Positions 1 through 11,655 of a stretch of 64,000 nucleotides of DNA are shown piece after piece. The notes under the pieces were generated by a model. It searched no databases, had not been told where the DNA came from, and saw only the letters and a program-made list of their open reading frames with translations. The DNA is taken from NCBI GenBank assembly GCA_029168955.1, contig JAPDOI010000714.1, forward strand, positions 124,001-188,000, given 5' to 3'. Within the stretch, counting starts at the first letter, position 1; every line of letters starts with the position of its first letter. This DNA comes from Aplectana chamaeleonis (taxonomy: Eukaryota > Nematoda > Chromadorea > Rhabditida > Cosmocercidae). The translations under genes and the position numbers were made by a program.

Positions 1-1224
1 CCCAACTGTTTTAGGTCTCCGGACAAACGGAGCGCTCAGAACAGACCGAGAAGACGAGTTGCGAACAAAACCAATATTGAAAAGGACAGATTAATTAATT
101 TCCGGAGCTCAGCAGATACGCAAAAAAAAATTAAAGCTCAAATTCCCAAATGAACCATCACTTGAGTACTTGAACCTTTGAACTACTCGAAATACTATTG
201 GATTCGATTTGAAATCTGCTCATGGTAGCAATTAGGTCTAAAGGGAGAAAAACAAACTCAGAAACTGTCTTTGTCGGACGAGAAAGCTCTACTCACATGG
301 GCCAATACACTATTCACAAATTTGTCCTTTGCATCTCACATGTCTCTCGACTAAGAGTCATTAGAGTCTGAAATGGGCCCTACAAAAATCATTTCTCGTG
401 CTGCCCAGAAGCTCTTTAACTGAGGTGGCCAAAACTGCAATAAGAAATATTAAGAAAAAACCTAAATCTGAGACTGAAATCGAATTGGAAATTCGGACAC
501 CTCCTCACTTTGTTTGCACAGAAATCTAATCACATGTCGATTTTGGAAGGGTTTGAATTTTAAATGGAGGAAATCGCTGTAAAACTAGTAATATAAGTAT
601 TCAAGGTTCCATAAATTTGGTTCTTTATGACGGGTAGCCCCAGGTTACCCACTAATCCTTCCGGGCGAGAAACAAATCCCACGACAAAAAGTAATGGATG
701 ACTCCAGTTTACGTGTGTTGGCGGACGTGAAACGCACCGCAAAGCCGAGTTGACCGGTTCATTCCCAAATATCCTCAACACTTCACAAGTTTCCCTTTCA
801 CCAAAAAATGATAAGATTGATAAACCATCACTTAAAACTCATCGCTCGCAGTGTTCCAAACTCCGAGAACTGCGAAGATTTGAGCAGCAGTAAATGAAAA
901 GGAACATTTTTCTAGCTATCGTCTACTTTCAAATTCTCAATTCCAGAACCATTTTTGAACGTAGAATACAAATACAGCTTGCAGAGCTGCCTACGGCTAC
1001 TCTAGACGAGGGTTTGAACGTTTTTTTTGTACCTCTCCGAGTTTTGATGAGTTAAACGCGATGTTTGTTGAAATTTGATAATAATTGGCCAAAAAATTGC
1101 TATCAGCATTATTTGGAGCGTTGAGCATTAATATAGAGCCAGTTGGTCAATTTAAAAAAAATGGTTCGAAGCTTCCGACATGGGAAAATTTTGGTGTCAA
1201 ACCGTGCTTCCTAAGGTATGATCC
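1..1224. other. no recognisable gene
   Basis: AT-rich sequence with no convincing exon on either strand. If the EGF-repeat gene that starts at 7734 continues leftward, its next exon should carry the end of the second EGF repeat. I looked for that pattern here on the minus strand and did not find it. Confidence 0.5.
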
Positions 1225-1357
1225 ATCACTGATCGAGAGATCGCCGCGTCGAACACAAGTGGCACGCACGCAAGCGAGGAGGTAATGCTCCCACCCCTCC
1301 CCCCTCGCTTGCGTGCGTGCCACATGTGTTCGACGCGGCGCTCTCTCGACCAGTGAT
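1225..1357. repeat. 133-bp foldback (hairpin) repeat
   Basis: Two arms of about 55 bp (1225-1279 and 1303-1357) are near-perfect reverse complements around a pyrimidine-rich 23-nt loop. The arms are CpG-rich (motifs such as GTGGCACGCACGCAAGCGAG), unlike the AT-rich surroundings. It is either a small foldback MITE or a hairpin-forming palindrome. No clear target duplication was seen. Confidence 0.8.
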
Positions 1358-2661
1358 CGACGATAGATTGGGCCTGAAAACCCGCTGTGGGGTTTTGTTG
1401 AAGTGTGTGGAATCTAAGGTCGTTGTGTCGAAATTTAGCGAATTAAAATTTTCGAGATTAAGGTAGGTTACGGTGAATATACAGTATTTCGGTCCAAGCC
1501 TTAGATTTGCACCAGAAGCCTGACCTTGGCAGTAGTTTGGGGGTGCTGAACATGAATCTCAGGTCCATTTGTCGGTTTTCATTATACTAATGTATGCTAC
1601 GCTATACGAGTGACATACCAACTTTGACCTGGAATAAGCCTAGGGATGTCGAAAAATGGATCCTAGTTCCGGTTCAGCACCCTAGATAACACTCACATGG
1701 AGATTTTGGGTGAATTTTCCAAAGTAAGCCCCTGATGAATTGCCGAAGGTGTCAAGGATGTGAGAAAATATCCGTTTTCCGATTTATTAGGGGAAAATGT
1801 AGAGAAAATATCGAAAAAAACCAGCTGGTGAAAAACTTCAAAATATCCGTTTTTTTTTTCGATTTTTTACTCGCATGGAGATTCATTTTGGAGTACATGT
1901 TTCCCTTTTTTAGGTGAAATTCCTTCTCCGTTTTCGTTTTCATGTAGAAATTCTTCTTCGTTCATACCTGGTAAGCATCCTTACCTCTTGCGAAACTTCG
2001 GAAACGCTTATAACCTTTTTCAGCGTGAACTTACGCAGCTCAGGAGGGCCTAATACGTCCAAAAACGGTTGCTGAAATGTGGACCTGTTTTGGAACAGCC
2101 ACTATCATAAATCAAGTTTTTTTACACCACAACATAACTCCACATAGGGGCGAAACAAACCATATTAAAAATTTTCCGGAAAAAAAATAATTTAATTTAA
2201 TTTAATTCAGGAACAACTAAATAAATTTAAAAACATCTCAAACATGCTCCAAAGGTTACACTTTCAGAACGCTAAAGTCAGCAACTTCTTTCAACTTATA
2301 ACACGTAAACACATTACTCAAATTTCCTTGTAAGTTAATACTATAGAGCGTTGCCCAGAAATTTCAGAAGTTATACATGCGTTTACAATCAGAATAAGTG
2401 CAGTATCATAGGTTATAAACATGTGTTTGTGAAAGTGAGCAATACAATTTATCATAAGACCTCAGCGATTGCGGCATCGTTAGGTAATCGGCGCATACAT
2501 AAGGCGATGCGTACTCGCAATTGTGTGACAACGCAGAGATTTACGGTGGCAGATAACAATACGGATATTTGGCCACGCAACTGGTGTGGATCAGCATAAA
2601 TCCACAGCTATTCTCGGCCGAGAATTTCCATTTGCCACCCCACTCCTACCTCATAACTCAC
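1358..2661. other. dispersed repeat relic plus unannotated sequence
   Basis: The part at about 1440-1700 resembles 10500-10770: both carry the same run of phrases (a stretch ending in TTCAGCACCCTAGAT, then a short spacer and ACATGG or ACATAC). This suggests a shared old repeat family. A short AATTT tandem run lies near 2206-2225. No exon was identified. Confidence 0.4.
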
Positions 2662-5600
2662 CCAATGGACAATGACAGCTGAATGTGGCCATACTATCGT
2701 TGACGAGGCATTGACCCCCGTTCTGGCACGGTTTTCCGCACGATGGCACCTCGCATCGATCGCCTTTGTACGTGGATAGGCATCTGAAAGGAAGAAATTC
2801 ACTGTTGTTCTTCTCGGGGGTGGAAATCTCGCCCTTTTTTTGTCGGCGGACGGCCTGCCAGATACAGTTTCCTAATGTCAGCGGGCGTTGGGCCATGGCT
2901 TCGACCGCCGCCGACGCTTCCCTTCTCGGCGATGCGCTTCGCAAGCAACAAAGGACAGACTGCGATTTGAATGGGACAGATGGCCACGCAACAGCGTGGG
3001 AAACCTTTAGAGAAGTTTCCTTCGAGACACGGTATGGTCACGTGAACTCGCTCATTTCACACTTCGTACCTGGCCATGAGAGAATTCGGAAGGTTACGTA
3101 AAAGAAACGTATGGTTCTAACGCATTAAATTTCATGTTGCTCTTGGCCAGGCTTGGTCAGGTTACAGTTGGAAAAATAGAATGTAATAAAAGTTAAACAT
3201 AGAAATAATAAAAAGTCGAGTGGCAAAGGTGGTCCGTCGATTCTAGATATTCATCTTCCAGCCACATGGATTAATCACTAGTTTTCGGATGGAAAAATAA
3301 TTTGATGCAAAAATTTCCGAACCTTATAAAAGTAGTGTCACGATGAAAAAAACCGTATTCTGGTTTTCGAGGCTTTTGAGTAGGCTTGCCCACAGAGTAG
3401 AGGATAATAAAGAATTGTTACCAAAAGACTCTCAAATGTCATAGAAAAGACTATTTACAAAAAACCTCTAAAATATTTAATTACGCCTGCTTACTGTGTT
3501 TTGCCCACTGCGGACCTTTGACTATCCAAACGTCTGAAAAAGTTTGGCTTTCACAATTTTCAGCAAGATAACTTCGCTTTCTCTTTCTTGCGCTTAAAAC
3601 TCTTTAAAACTAAGATGGGTGCCGATCCACATGCTTGGATGTTAAAATCTTTTGGGACAAGGAGTATTCAGAACTTCGGCAACTGTTCCTCTGGGGAAAC
3701 GAATGGTGGACAACTGTTTAATAATGTGGGCGGGTTGATCCGATGGCTCGGCCAACCCACGCGATTTTCATCCACTTCCTGACCGTTTTTCGTAGTACTT
3801 CCGCCCTTATTGTTCTTGAGGCGACCAAAAACTTGCGTTTCCGCAGGGAAACGGTCAACTTTCAAATAGTGAGCACTGCATTTAAAGAGACCAACAGCCG
3901 TCAATACGCCTATGTTAAAGGCAGTGTTCATGATAATTTTTTTTTTCAGTTTCCACAAGGGATGCGTAGCGGAGGAGGCTACTGTAACGTTGACGTCGAG
4001 AGAACGCATGAAAACGACCGAGGAAGAGCCCCAAAAGAGCTCGAAGTTACCACTTTGAGCGCAACGCAAACCCCGAAAGCTCAATGCCCGCTTTCCGACG
4101 TGAACAAATGAAAACTCGAGATCGCGAGATGAGCGATGGTTTTCGATCAATAGCCCGGTTCTTCCTTTCATTCTCAATTTCACTCTTTACTCAGGTCACT
4201 TCTCACTCTTTACTCGCATACATCGGCTGCGAAAGATGGAAGTTACAAGCCTCGGACAACTCGTCCACCATGCTTCCCTGGCTCATTTTTGGAGGACCAT
4301 AACACCGTTCCCAGAAGGTCTTGTACGATTCCAGAGACATCATTGGAATTAACATGGGACCGTTTTCAAGATAGGTGGTAAAACAGAAAAAAGACTTTTA
4401 TCGTGAACACTGTCTTTAAAGGCAGTGTTCACGATGAGAATCGTTTTTCTGTTTTTTCACCTATCTTGAAAACGGCTCCATGCTGATTCCAATGATGCCT
4501 CTGGGATCGTACAAGACCTTCTGGGAACGAAGTTATGGTCCCTCAAAGATTGAGCTATGGAAACATGGTGGACGAGTTGTCCGAGGCTTGTAACTTCCGT
4601 CCTTTGCAGCCGATGTATGCCAGCTGACCTGAGTAAAGGGAGAAGCTGAGAATGAAGGGAAGAACGGGGCTAATGATTGGAAATCTTCGCTCATCTCACG
4701 ATCTCGAGCATTCATTTGTTCACGTCGGTAGGCGTGTGTTGCGCTTTTGGGGTTTGCCTTGCGCTCGAAGTTGAAACTTCGGGCTCTTTTAGAGCTCTTC
4801 CTGACTCGTTTCCATGCGTTCTTTCGACGTCAGCGTTACAGGGTGCCCCTCCATCACCCATTCCTAGTGGAAACTGAAACACATTCTTTATCGTGAACAC
4901 TGCCTTTAAGTGCTTGAGGCAGCAGAATTTGTAGCATCAAATAGGGTTCTGCGCGTCAAAGTTCTCAGGTGATTTTTCATTCCTGCCTTATTTTGAGCCG
5001 CTAGTATTAAAGAAAATTCATGGAGCTGGAAATGGAATGAAAAAAAATGGAATGCTCGAATATTTTACGAAATTGAAAACTCAAAAATTGTCGAAGCCGA
5101 AAAAAAATTGTCACAAAATTAGGCACCGGTTCAGAGAACCCACCAAAAAGACGAGGCCTCTAGAAGAAGTCATCAAAATGCAGCATGAAAGAGCTGATTC
5201 GGCAGATTCTCCAAACCAGTGTCAAAAAAATTAATGTTGAAATGAATTACCGAATCGATTTTTTTGATGGACGAATATTGTAGATATAATCTTACGAGAA
5301 ATAAAATGATTAAATGAATTCTTCAAAAGTGCGCTTCAAAAAATCCGAACGGATGGATTGCTTGATCTATTTTTCCTTGATTCAATATAATAATTGGGTT
5401 ACCATTGAGGAATGATTATTCGGAATACTTGGGTTTAATGAATTTGAGTCAACATAAAAAAACAGGATTTATTGCAAATTTTGAAAAACATCGAAAAACG
5501 ACTCAAAAATCTTGTGCGATGGAGAGTTCATATATCGTCACGTGGAATTCACCGAATATTCCAAATATTGAATATGTATGTTGCCTTTCTTATACGATAT

Positions 5601-7734
5601 TCTTGTGTTCTCTGCCAAATTACAGCTTAAGGCCTCTGCATAGTCCGGCGGGAAAAGTCGCGCAGCAACGATGGGGAATAAAGGACAGGAATGGAGCTGC
5701 GTAGCCGCCATCTACCCTTCATCGTGGCGGCGCGACTTTTGCCGCTCGACTATGCAGTGTTCACGATGAATAACCGTAGTCTAGTTTTCCATGCTCTTGA
5801 GTAGGCAAGTTTACAAAATAATGGATAATAAGGAAAAGCCCCATGAAACTCTCGAATATCGAATAAAAAACGGTTATAAAAGATATATTTACGCCTGCTG
5901 GTGTGTTTTGTGCACTGCGTAAAAAACATCAAACCAAACCTGGCAATTGTTTTGAGCTTCGAAATTCTTAGATGAATGACTTCTTTGTCTTCTGTTTCCT
6001 GTATCAAAACTCCTAAAGACTAAGATGGGTCAATGCACATGCTTGGATGTTAGAATCCTTCGAGACAAAGAGTATTCAAAAATTCGACCTCTGTCCCCCT
6101 AGTGAAAGGAATGGAGGACAACTGTCACATAACGTGGGCGGGGTGATCCAGTCGATTGGCTGGACCACAAGATTTTCACCCTTTTCCTGGCCGTTTTCCG
6201 CTTTATTTTTCCTAGAGGGAACCAGAGTTTGCGTTTTTGCCAAAAAACGGGCAATGTCTTCTTCGTAAACGCCAAGCATTTTGCTATCGACTCAGCTCCT
6301 TGTGTTGACATTTTGATTCTCTTAAAGGCAGCATACACGCTCGTAAACGTGATTGAGATAACTAATAAAATAGAATTGTATGGCCCAGATTACAACGCCT
6401 ACGCCTTTTGAGGTGTCAAAAACGACCCACAATGCCGTTACATGAGTTAGAAGTTGGCCCCGCCCTGTATTTTCACGCCCCCTGTATTTGCCCTTTTCCT
6501 GCAACGCAAGGTTGCTGGGTCATATTCATCGTCGGTACTGTTGGTAGATTGCCTAACAGGTGAACCACACATGTCGCTGACGGCAAAGATGACCCAGCAA
6601 CCCTGCTTTGGAGCAAAAGAGCAAATACAGGGGGCATAATCCCAGGGCGACTAACTTTCTAACTTATGTAGCGGCATTGTGGGTCATTTTTGACACTTCA
6701 TAATGCGTAGTCATTATGTTGTAAGCCATACGGTTCGATTCACGTAGTTATCCCAACCACGTTTACGAGCGTGTATGCTGCCTTTAATGAGGTGCAGATT
6801 TTAAAAAAATCAAGTATTTGGAACCTCTGAGTGATCAAAAATCAGAAAAAAAATTGTTTCAAAAAACAAATAAATTCACACTTTGAGAGGGCAAACTATT
6901 CGATTTCCCCAGTGAGCCGAATATTCGAATGAAACGAGAATTTAAACTTACTAATGAATCGAATATTCGAATTTTCAGCAAGTGAAAGTAAGCTGGTGGT
7001 TAAAAATTTAAGTAATGCTCGGATGAATTTGAATTTAGACTATTCGAATATTCAAATCAAGCTGGCGTTGGATAAAAGGATTAAATATACATCTCGAAAA
7101 GCCATTAACTAACAATACCAGAGAGAACCGACCGCACATATGAGGAACTAAGGGTTCAAACTCTCAAATAAATTCAATATACGAATGCCCTCAAAAAAAT
7201 GAATAATTACTCAATTCGGCAATCTGAGGCCATAAACAATCTCCATTCAGGTGAAATTTCGGGATAAAAAGTGGATGAATAGTAGATATAGATGAGTAAG
7301 CAGGAAATATCGTAGTGTAAGCAGGCAGCAGAGAGAGAAATCCAACAAAAGTGTAAAAAAGTACAAATTGAAAACTATTGAAAAAAACAATAGAGTTGTC
7401 CTCGAAGATCAAAGTTATGCCGAAAATGGCATCAAAAAGGGTGAAATCATGTGGTCACTCACCTGCACCAATGTGTGGAATTCACGCCCGGATAGCAGAC
7501 TCCACCATTCAGACAGGAGATCTCGTGACAAGGTCCTAAACTAGAAAATATGAACGCTATATTCCGGAAAACTCAGGATCTTCTATCAAAAATAGACAAA
7601 GAAAAAGTTCGAAAAGGAAAATATGTAAGAAAATCATAGGAAAAAAATTATTGAGGGATACCTGGTAGAAACTTGGCGGTGCCTGTGGTTGCAATTATAA
7701 GCAGAAACACAGTAGAGCAACTTGAGTACCTCAT
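2662..7734 (-). CDS. secreted EGF-repeat protein, 5' three exons (partial)
   Basis: Three minus-strand exons join in frame: 7734-7662, 7535-7463 and 2783-2662 (73, 73 and 122 nt). The ATG at 7734 opens a signal peptide with hydrophobic core STVFLLIIATTGTA. It is followed by a complete EGF-like repeat (Cys pattern CHEISCLNGGVCYPG, then WCRCLSTYKGDRCEV) and most of a second (CGKPCQNGGQCLVND, then FSCHCPLG). The exon borders split EGF repeat 1 between exons 2 and 3. Donors are GTATCC, GTGAGT and GTGAGT; acceptors end in TTTAG and TTTCAG. Intron 1 is 126 bp; intron 2 is 4679 bp and packed with MITEs. The last donor (2661) shows that the protein continues, but the next exon was not found. EGF modules typically mediate extracellular protein-protein contacts; the exact family is unknown. 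The 89 codons seen carry no stop or frameshift. Confidence 0.87.
3332..3893. mobile_element. MITE, family I, copy 1
   Basis: Matches 5756-6321 and 52917-53515 along its length: an internal GAGTAGGC block, the phrase ACATGCTTGGATGTTA, and a GTGGGCGGG-containing block. The right end, CACTGCATTTAAA, belongs to the AAGGC/TTAA end group; the left end, GTGTCACGATGA, is decayed. It lies in intron 2 of the EGF gene. Confidence 0.7.
3915..4419. mobile_element. MITE, family A, copy 1
   Basis: Begins TTAAAGGCAGTGTTCATGAT and ends ATCGTGAACACTGTCTTTAA, so the ends are inverted repeats flanked by TTAA. About 500 bp and non-coding; the 171-residue open frame on its minus strand is incidental. Internal landmarks are CATACATCGGCTGC, CTCGGACAACTCGTCC and GTCTTGTACGATTCCAGAGA. 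Confidence 0.88.
4416..4909. mobile_element. MITE, family A, copy 2, head-to-head with copy 1
   Basis: Begins AAAGGCAGTGTTCACGATGA and ends TATCGTGAACACTGCCTTTAA. It has the same interior as copy 1 but in the opposite orientation. The two copies share one TTTAAA at 4415-4420, forming a roughly 1-kb inverted repeat. Confidence 0.88.
4910..5630. other. AT-rich intron sequence, nothing recognised
   Basis: Part of EGF-gene intron 2. No element ends or exon signals stand out; several GAATATT and TTCGAA-type words occur. Confidence 0.4.
5631..5757. repeat. short foldback element inserted at the end of a MITE
   Basis: The left arm (CTGCATAGTC with GCGGGAAAAGTCGCGC) and the right arm (GCGCGACTTTTGCCGC with GACTATGCAG) are imperfect reverse complements about 30 bp long. 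The bases outside them, TTAAGGC on the left and AGTGTTCACGATG on the right, together reconstitute the terminal sequence of the adjacent family I MITE. The foldback therefore seems to have inserted into that MITE's end. Confidence 0.7.
5756..6321. mobile_element. MITE, family I, copy 2
   Basis: Similar to 3332-3893 over most of its length (GAGTAGGC block, ACGCCTGCT, ACATGCTTGGATGTTA, GTGGGCGGG block, CCACAAGATTTTCACCC). The left terminus is split by the foldback at 5631-5757. The right end runs into the next MITE at TTAA 6322-6325. Confidence 0.7.
6322..6787. mobile_element. MITE, family E, copy 1
   Basis: Ends are TTAAAGGCAGCATACACGCT and the inverse GTGTATGCTGCCTTTAA, with TTAA on both sides. 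The terminal inverted repeat is long, about 40 bp (GCTCGTAAACGTGATTGAG against CCACGTTTACGAGC). The interior contains a second palindromic pair around CCCTGTATTTGC and GCAAATACAGGG. Copies 2 and 3 lie at 41026 and 41910. Confidence 0.88.
6788..7462. other. end of EGF-gene intron 2, AT-rich
   Basis: Rich in TTCGAATATTC-like words, which recur elsewhere in the window (48.7-49.5 kb, 56.3 kb). No exon or complete element was recognised. Confidence 0.4.
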
Positions 7735-7973
7735 TTGAGGTTCGGAATATGGCCTTGATCGATAATTGATTGCTATTCAAGTGTTCAACAGCGGAATATT
7801 ATCATAACCTGAGTTGAAAACATTTATGAAAAATAGGTTAAAAAAATCGGTAAGTTCGACAAGACGATGATGGTCAGAAAAACGAGTGTGGTCGCCGGTG
7901 GGCGGAAACCCGAGCCGACACACACCGTAGCCCAACAAGTGGGCGTGACTGGGTGGATTCAGGCCAGCCACAG
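7735..7973 (-). promoter_or_regulatory. presumed upstream region of the EGF gene
   Basis: This is the sequence directly 5' of the ATG at 7734 on the minus strand. No TATA box or trans-splice acceptor can be called with confidence, so the assignment rests on position only. Confidence 0.25.
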
Positions 7974-8459
7974 TCACCCACCATATGCATGTGAGGTGGA
8001 GCTGGAGGACACCTCATTTAGTTGCAACCGCTTTGTGAAGAGGTGGGTGGGAGGAAGGGGTGAGTTCGGGGGCCAATAATGCCTTATCAGTCCAGGAGTC
8101 AACCACTGGTCGAAGGTTGGGGTCAGGGCAGCTGACCACTTATTTGCAGTGTTTTCTTTGGTCTGGAAAGAGGTGTTGGGCTTTACAGAATAAATTGGAG
8201 TATGGAGGAAAAACCGGTTGCAACAACGAGGGGTGGAACCAAATTTCTTGATCGCACAGGGGTCAGAATCCTCATGGAAAATCAGGAAATCTTTGGCGCA
8301 CACTTCATAAATTTCGAAGATCTTGGCCCGTGACCGATAATCGCCCGTATGAAAAAGTTCATGAAAATGTTTTCTCAATACAAAAACCTTTAAGATAACG
8401 ACACTCTTGCCAAATTCAGCCTTTAGAGCTTGAAGCTGAGTTTCGCATAGAGAACACAT
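7974..8459 (-). CDS. hypothetical open reading frame, 161 residues
   Basis: An uninterrupted frame from an ATG at 8459 to a stop at 7974. It is the longest ATG-initiated frame outside an evident repeat. It begins MCSLCETQLQALKAEF and holds several Cys residues (SDPCAIKK, PRCCNRFF). There is no signal peptide, membrane segment or family motif that I recognise. It lies just upstream of the EGF gene on the same strand. Splice signals were not needed to open it, and the composition is not strongly gene-like, so it may be a chance frame or an element fragment. Confidence 0.2.
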   Translation of the reverse strand: MCSLCETQLQALKAEFGKSVVILKVFVLRKHFHELFHTGDYRSRAKIFEIYEVCAKDFLIFHEDSDPCAIKKFGSTPRCCNRFFLHTPIYSVKPNTSFQTKENTANKWSAALTPTFDQWLTPGLIRHYWPPNSPLPPTHLFTKRLQLNEVSSSSTSHAYGG

Positions 8460-8464
8460 AGAGT

Positions 8465-8640
8465 GCGCCCAATAATTCTAGTCTGATGAATGGACGAGGC
8501 TGCGGCGGTAGATCATGCCGCGCGAATCGAAACTGCATTCTCCATTGAGGCCGCCAACCCCGCACGGCCAGCCGCCTGGTCCATGCGTCAGACTAGATTG
8601 AAAACGGAAACCATAGTTACCAGCGCAAGCAACCTGAAGA
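8465..8640. repeat. dispersed repeat, block Q
   Basis: Nearly the same as 57137-57300: shared phrases are GTCTGATGAATGGACG, CCGCGCGAATCGAAACT, CACGGCCAGCCGCCTGGTCC and GCGTCAGACT. It is GC-rich relative to its flanks. At the second site it directly follows block P, whereas here block P lies further on and inverted. Confidence 0.75.
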
Positions 8641-9279
8641 TAATCAATTTTTCCGGATGGACCCGATATTCAAGTAGATATCGATTGGCTGTATATAATT
8701 ATTGGCCTAAATATCCCCTTTTCTCGGTTAAAATGTCTGACGGAAGCAATCAAGTCTCAAAGGCAAGGTCCGCTTAAATATTCACCCTACCGAATTTCGT
8801 GTTAGAAACATTGAGCTGGCCTAGCAGAACACCGTCTGGACGTTGTACAAACTCGGGGTCCATACTTCTAAAAAAACAGCCTTGAAATCAAGGATTCAGG
8901 TATTTACAGAATGATAATCATGGTCAGAATGACCGATATTTACACAGCAGTTTTGAAGAATGCGTGGACGATGGCTAAAACATGGACAATGGACGCAATT
9001 TTGTGACGGTGGTTCACTAAAATGGCTTGAATGGCTTAAAGAAAGATCATTTTCTCGCACTTTTCGCACGTTCTCTGGGACTACTTATAGCACACGATTC
9101 GATTCAGCGGGAAATCTCGAAATCGAGTTCGTGCCCGGGTCCTGCTTTAGAGGCTGTGTTCACGGTGCATATCACACCTGAGTTGTTGGGTGTTGCTGAG
9201 GGTGTTGCTCAGTTGTGTGGCAACTAATAGTCAAGAAACAGCACAGAAAAACGTTCAGAATGAACTAGAATAAGGATTT

Positions 9280-9600
9280 CTATTGTTCAGCGCGAAGACG
9301 AGCTTACTGGCCCTGCTAGTTTCCGCAAACGCTCAGCAAGCGCGCTCTAATCGCGAAATATGCGCGAATCGATCAGGCTGGACGCGGAAGAGTTGCTTGG
9401 CGATTTGCCATCGAAAGGGTGCGCGGCGCCACAAGCTCGTCCGAGTGGGTGGGGGTGGGCGGACCGGGATAAACAGGGGCAACGGGATAACTTTCAAAGT
9501 CGCTTTTATTGATCTCTGGCCCGTTTTCGCTGCTTTCTTCGACACTATCCCTTCCAGCATCTACCAGCTTAGTATTTCACACTGAAACCTCCACACTGAA
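9280..9600. repeat. dispersed repeat, block P (inverted relative to 56.9 kb)
   Basis: The reverse complement of this block matches 56860-57110 (shared features: a GATCGATC-like motif, a GGGTGGGGGTGGGCGG run, and CTGGCCCGTTTTCGCTGC with GATAAAAGCGGC-like spacing). Open frames across it are incidental. Confidence 0.6.
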
Positions 9601-10087
9601 AGCACACTGAAAGCATCAACTATGGTGAACCAAATCCGATATTTTTGGAACTCCCTGAAAGTTGGCTGCTGGGTGGAGGTTTCTTTATCCTTTCATGAAG
9701 ATTGAAAAAAGCGCCTATAATTTGGACCAGGGTGAAAGTGTGCAGCTCTGGAAGACATGTTTGGATTCTACGTCTAAAAAACTTGTTCAGAAAGAAATGC
9801 ACTTTTTGGGAGTGGCTGCGATCGAAAATAGGAGATCTCTTCCAGAATTTCCCCACCACTTCGCCAATGTCTACCTCCAATCCCTGAGCCCTGCCATGCG
9901 CAGAAGCCATGAAAACGCCTGTACTTTTTTCAAATTAATTCTAGGCAGCTCAGCAGGATGCAATGCCAAGAAATAGCTCTAAAAGTGTATATTTCATTTG
10001 AAGTGGTCATGCTCGTCTGAATGAGTTACCTTATCAGAGAAAGATGTCAAACGCTATTCTGCAAATAACGTTGCGCCGCCCATCCCA

Positions 10088-11290
10088 TCCACTCTGACAA
10101 GGGACCACTTTGAACATAAACTGGAGTTTCAAAAAACGGTCTTTTGAAAGTTGTAGAGGGCGTAAAAACAAACTATTTAAAATTTTAAAATTTCACTCAG
10201 ACCTCACGGGTAGATCAAAAAGCACCAAAACAAAGGGTTGCGGTAGGTAAAATGCTATTCAATGCACCCTAACCTGACGAAAGCCCCTAAAAACAGGAAA
10301 CGGACCTCAGATTCGTGTTCAGCGCCCCAAATTACCCCTGGGGCGGAGTTTGGGCAAAAAAAAATTCCGACCTCTGAACCCCCAAAAATAACTTTGAGCT
10401 TCTTACCTCACGGGGCTCCAAAGGTTGAAAAAACATTTATGACCCAAACTTTGCTCTCGGAGGTTTTTCAAAGTGCTCACGACGAATCTGAGGTCTGTTT
10501 ATCGATTTTCGACAGATTACGGTAGATTGCGGTGTGTATACGGTAGTTGGGTCAAAGTCTCAGATTTGACTCAAAATTTCTGAACGGGGATTATTCGGGG
10601 TGCTGAATACGAATTTGATGTTCACTTGTCAATTTTCGAATAATTGAGGTAGGTTTAGGCCCTCTATGTCATGACAACTACCGTAATCTACAGTAAACCT
10701 CAGAATTTTGGCAAACGACCTCTAAATTCGTGTTCAGCACCCTAGATTACCCCTACATACAAGTTTTGAGCCGAATCCGAAGATTTTTTCCAAACCACCT
10801 AAAAATTCCCTGATGGGTGGTATCCTTGCCTTGCCGCTAGGCTTGGAAAAATGCCTGTAACTTTCTCCAAACTGGTTTCTTTTTTTTTCGAGAAGCTGTG
10901 AAGAGCATACTCGGATTCTACGTCCAAAATGGCTCCAGAAAACTACATTTAATCCAGAATGGCCAGGCTGACTAAAAGTAGTCTTCTTGTAAAGTGCGTT
11001 TTTGAAAGGTTCTGTTCTACCGAAAATTTTGGAATTGATAACGAAACACTTTTCTTGAGTCTTCGGGCCATGCACTACAATAATTATTTCTGTTGGAAAA
11101 AAGATTGGTCATTGATCAAGGAACAAGTCCACGAAGTTTCATTTCGTGCAAACTTTTTTTCACCCGTGAGGACTGAGTGAAATTTTGAAAACTCAAATTG
11201 TTTCTTTTTAACTCCTCTACAACCCTCAAAAGACCGTTTTCCGAAACTCCATTTTGTGTTCGAAGTGGTCCCTTGTGAGTCGGATGCGTT
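10088..11290. repeat. 1.2-kb inverted-repeat element
   Basis: The arms at about 10088-10215 and 11160-11290 are imperfect reverse complements: GGGACCACTTTGAACA on the left pairs with TGTTCGAAGTGGTCCC on the right, and CGGTCTTTTGAAAGTTGTAGAGG pairs with a CCTCTACAACCCTC...AAGACCG stretch. The interior (10500-10770) resembles 1440-1700. No transposase frame is present. Probably a non-autonomous DNA element; no target duplication was identified. Confidence 0.6.
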
Positions 11291-11655
11291 ACGATAGATC
11301 TATGGTTACGGGCAAAGTTTTACTTATATTCTTCTTAACTTCCTATGTCAAACCCCACCTTTAAATAAGGAAGAAATCGTCAAACTTCACTGATCGATGT
11401 ACACTATCGCCACTACGCATCAGCAGAAATGAGTACACATATGCAAAATGAGAAGAAATTTTTGAGCAGAAAAGTCAGTTGAGCATCATTAATGTGAAAC
11501 CGAGTGAAATGTTGGAAGTCGATTGAGGAGTCTTCCGGCACACTATAGATCACATTTATCGACTCCTTCCCGATCATGAACTACTCACTGTGTTACATTT
11601 TTGATTACGATTAGCCAGAGATTCATTTTTCATACGGGTGGCTCAATCTCAGACA

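Noticed and set aside
2766..3101. 111-codon plus frame opposite the EGF exon
   Set aside because: Shadow of the minus-strand EGF exon, which has Cys spacing and splice sites.
3668..4183. 171-codon minus frame
   Set aside because: Crosses the boundary between two MITEs; other copies of these families do not keep the frame.
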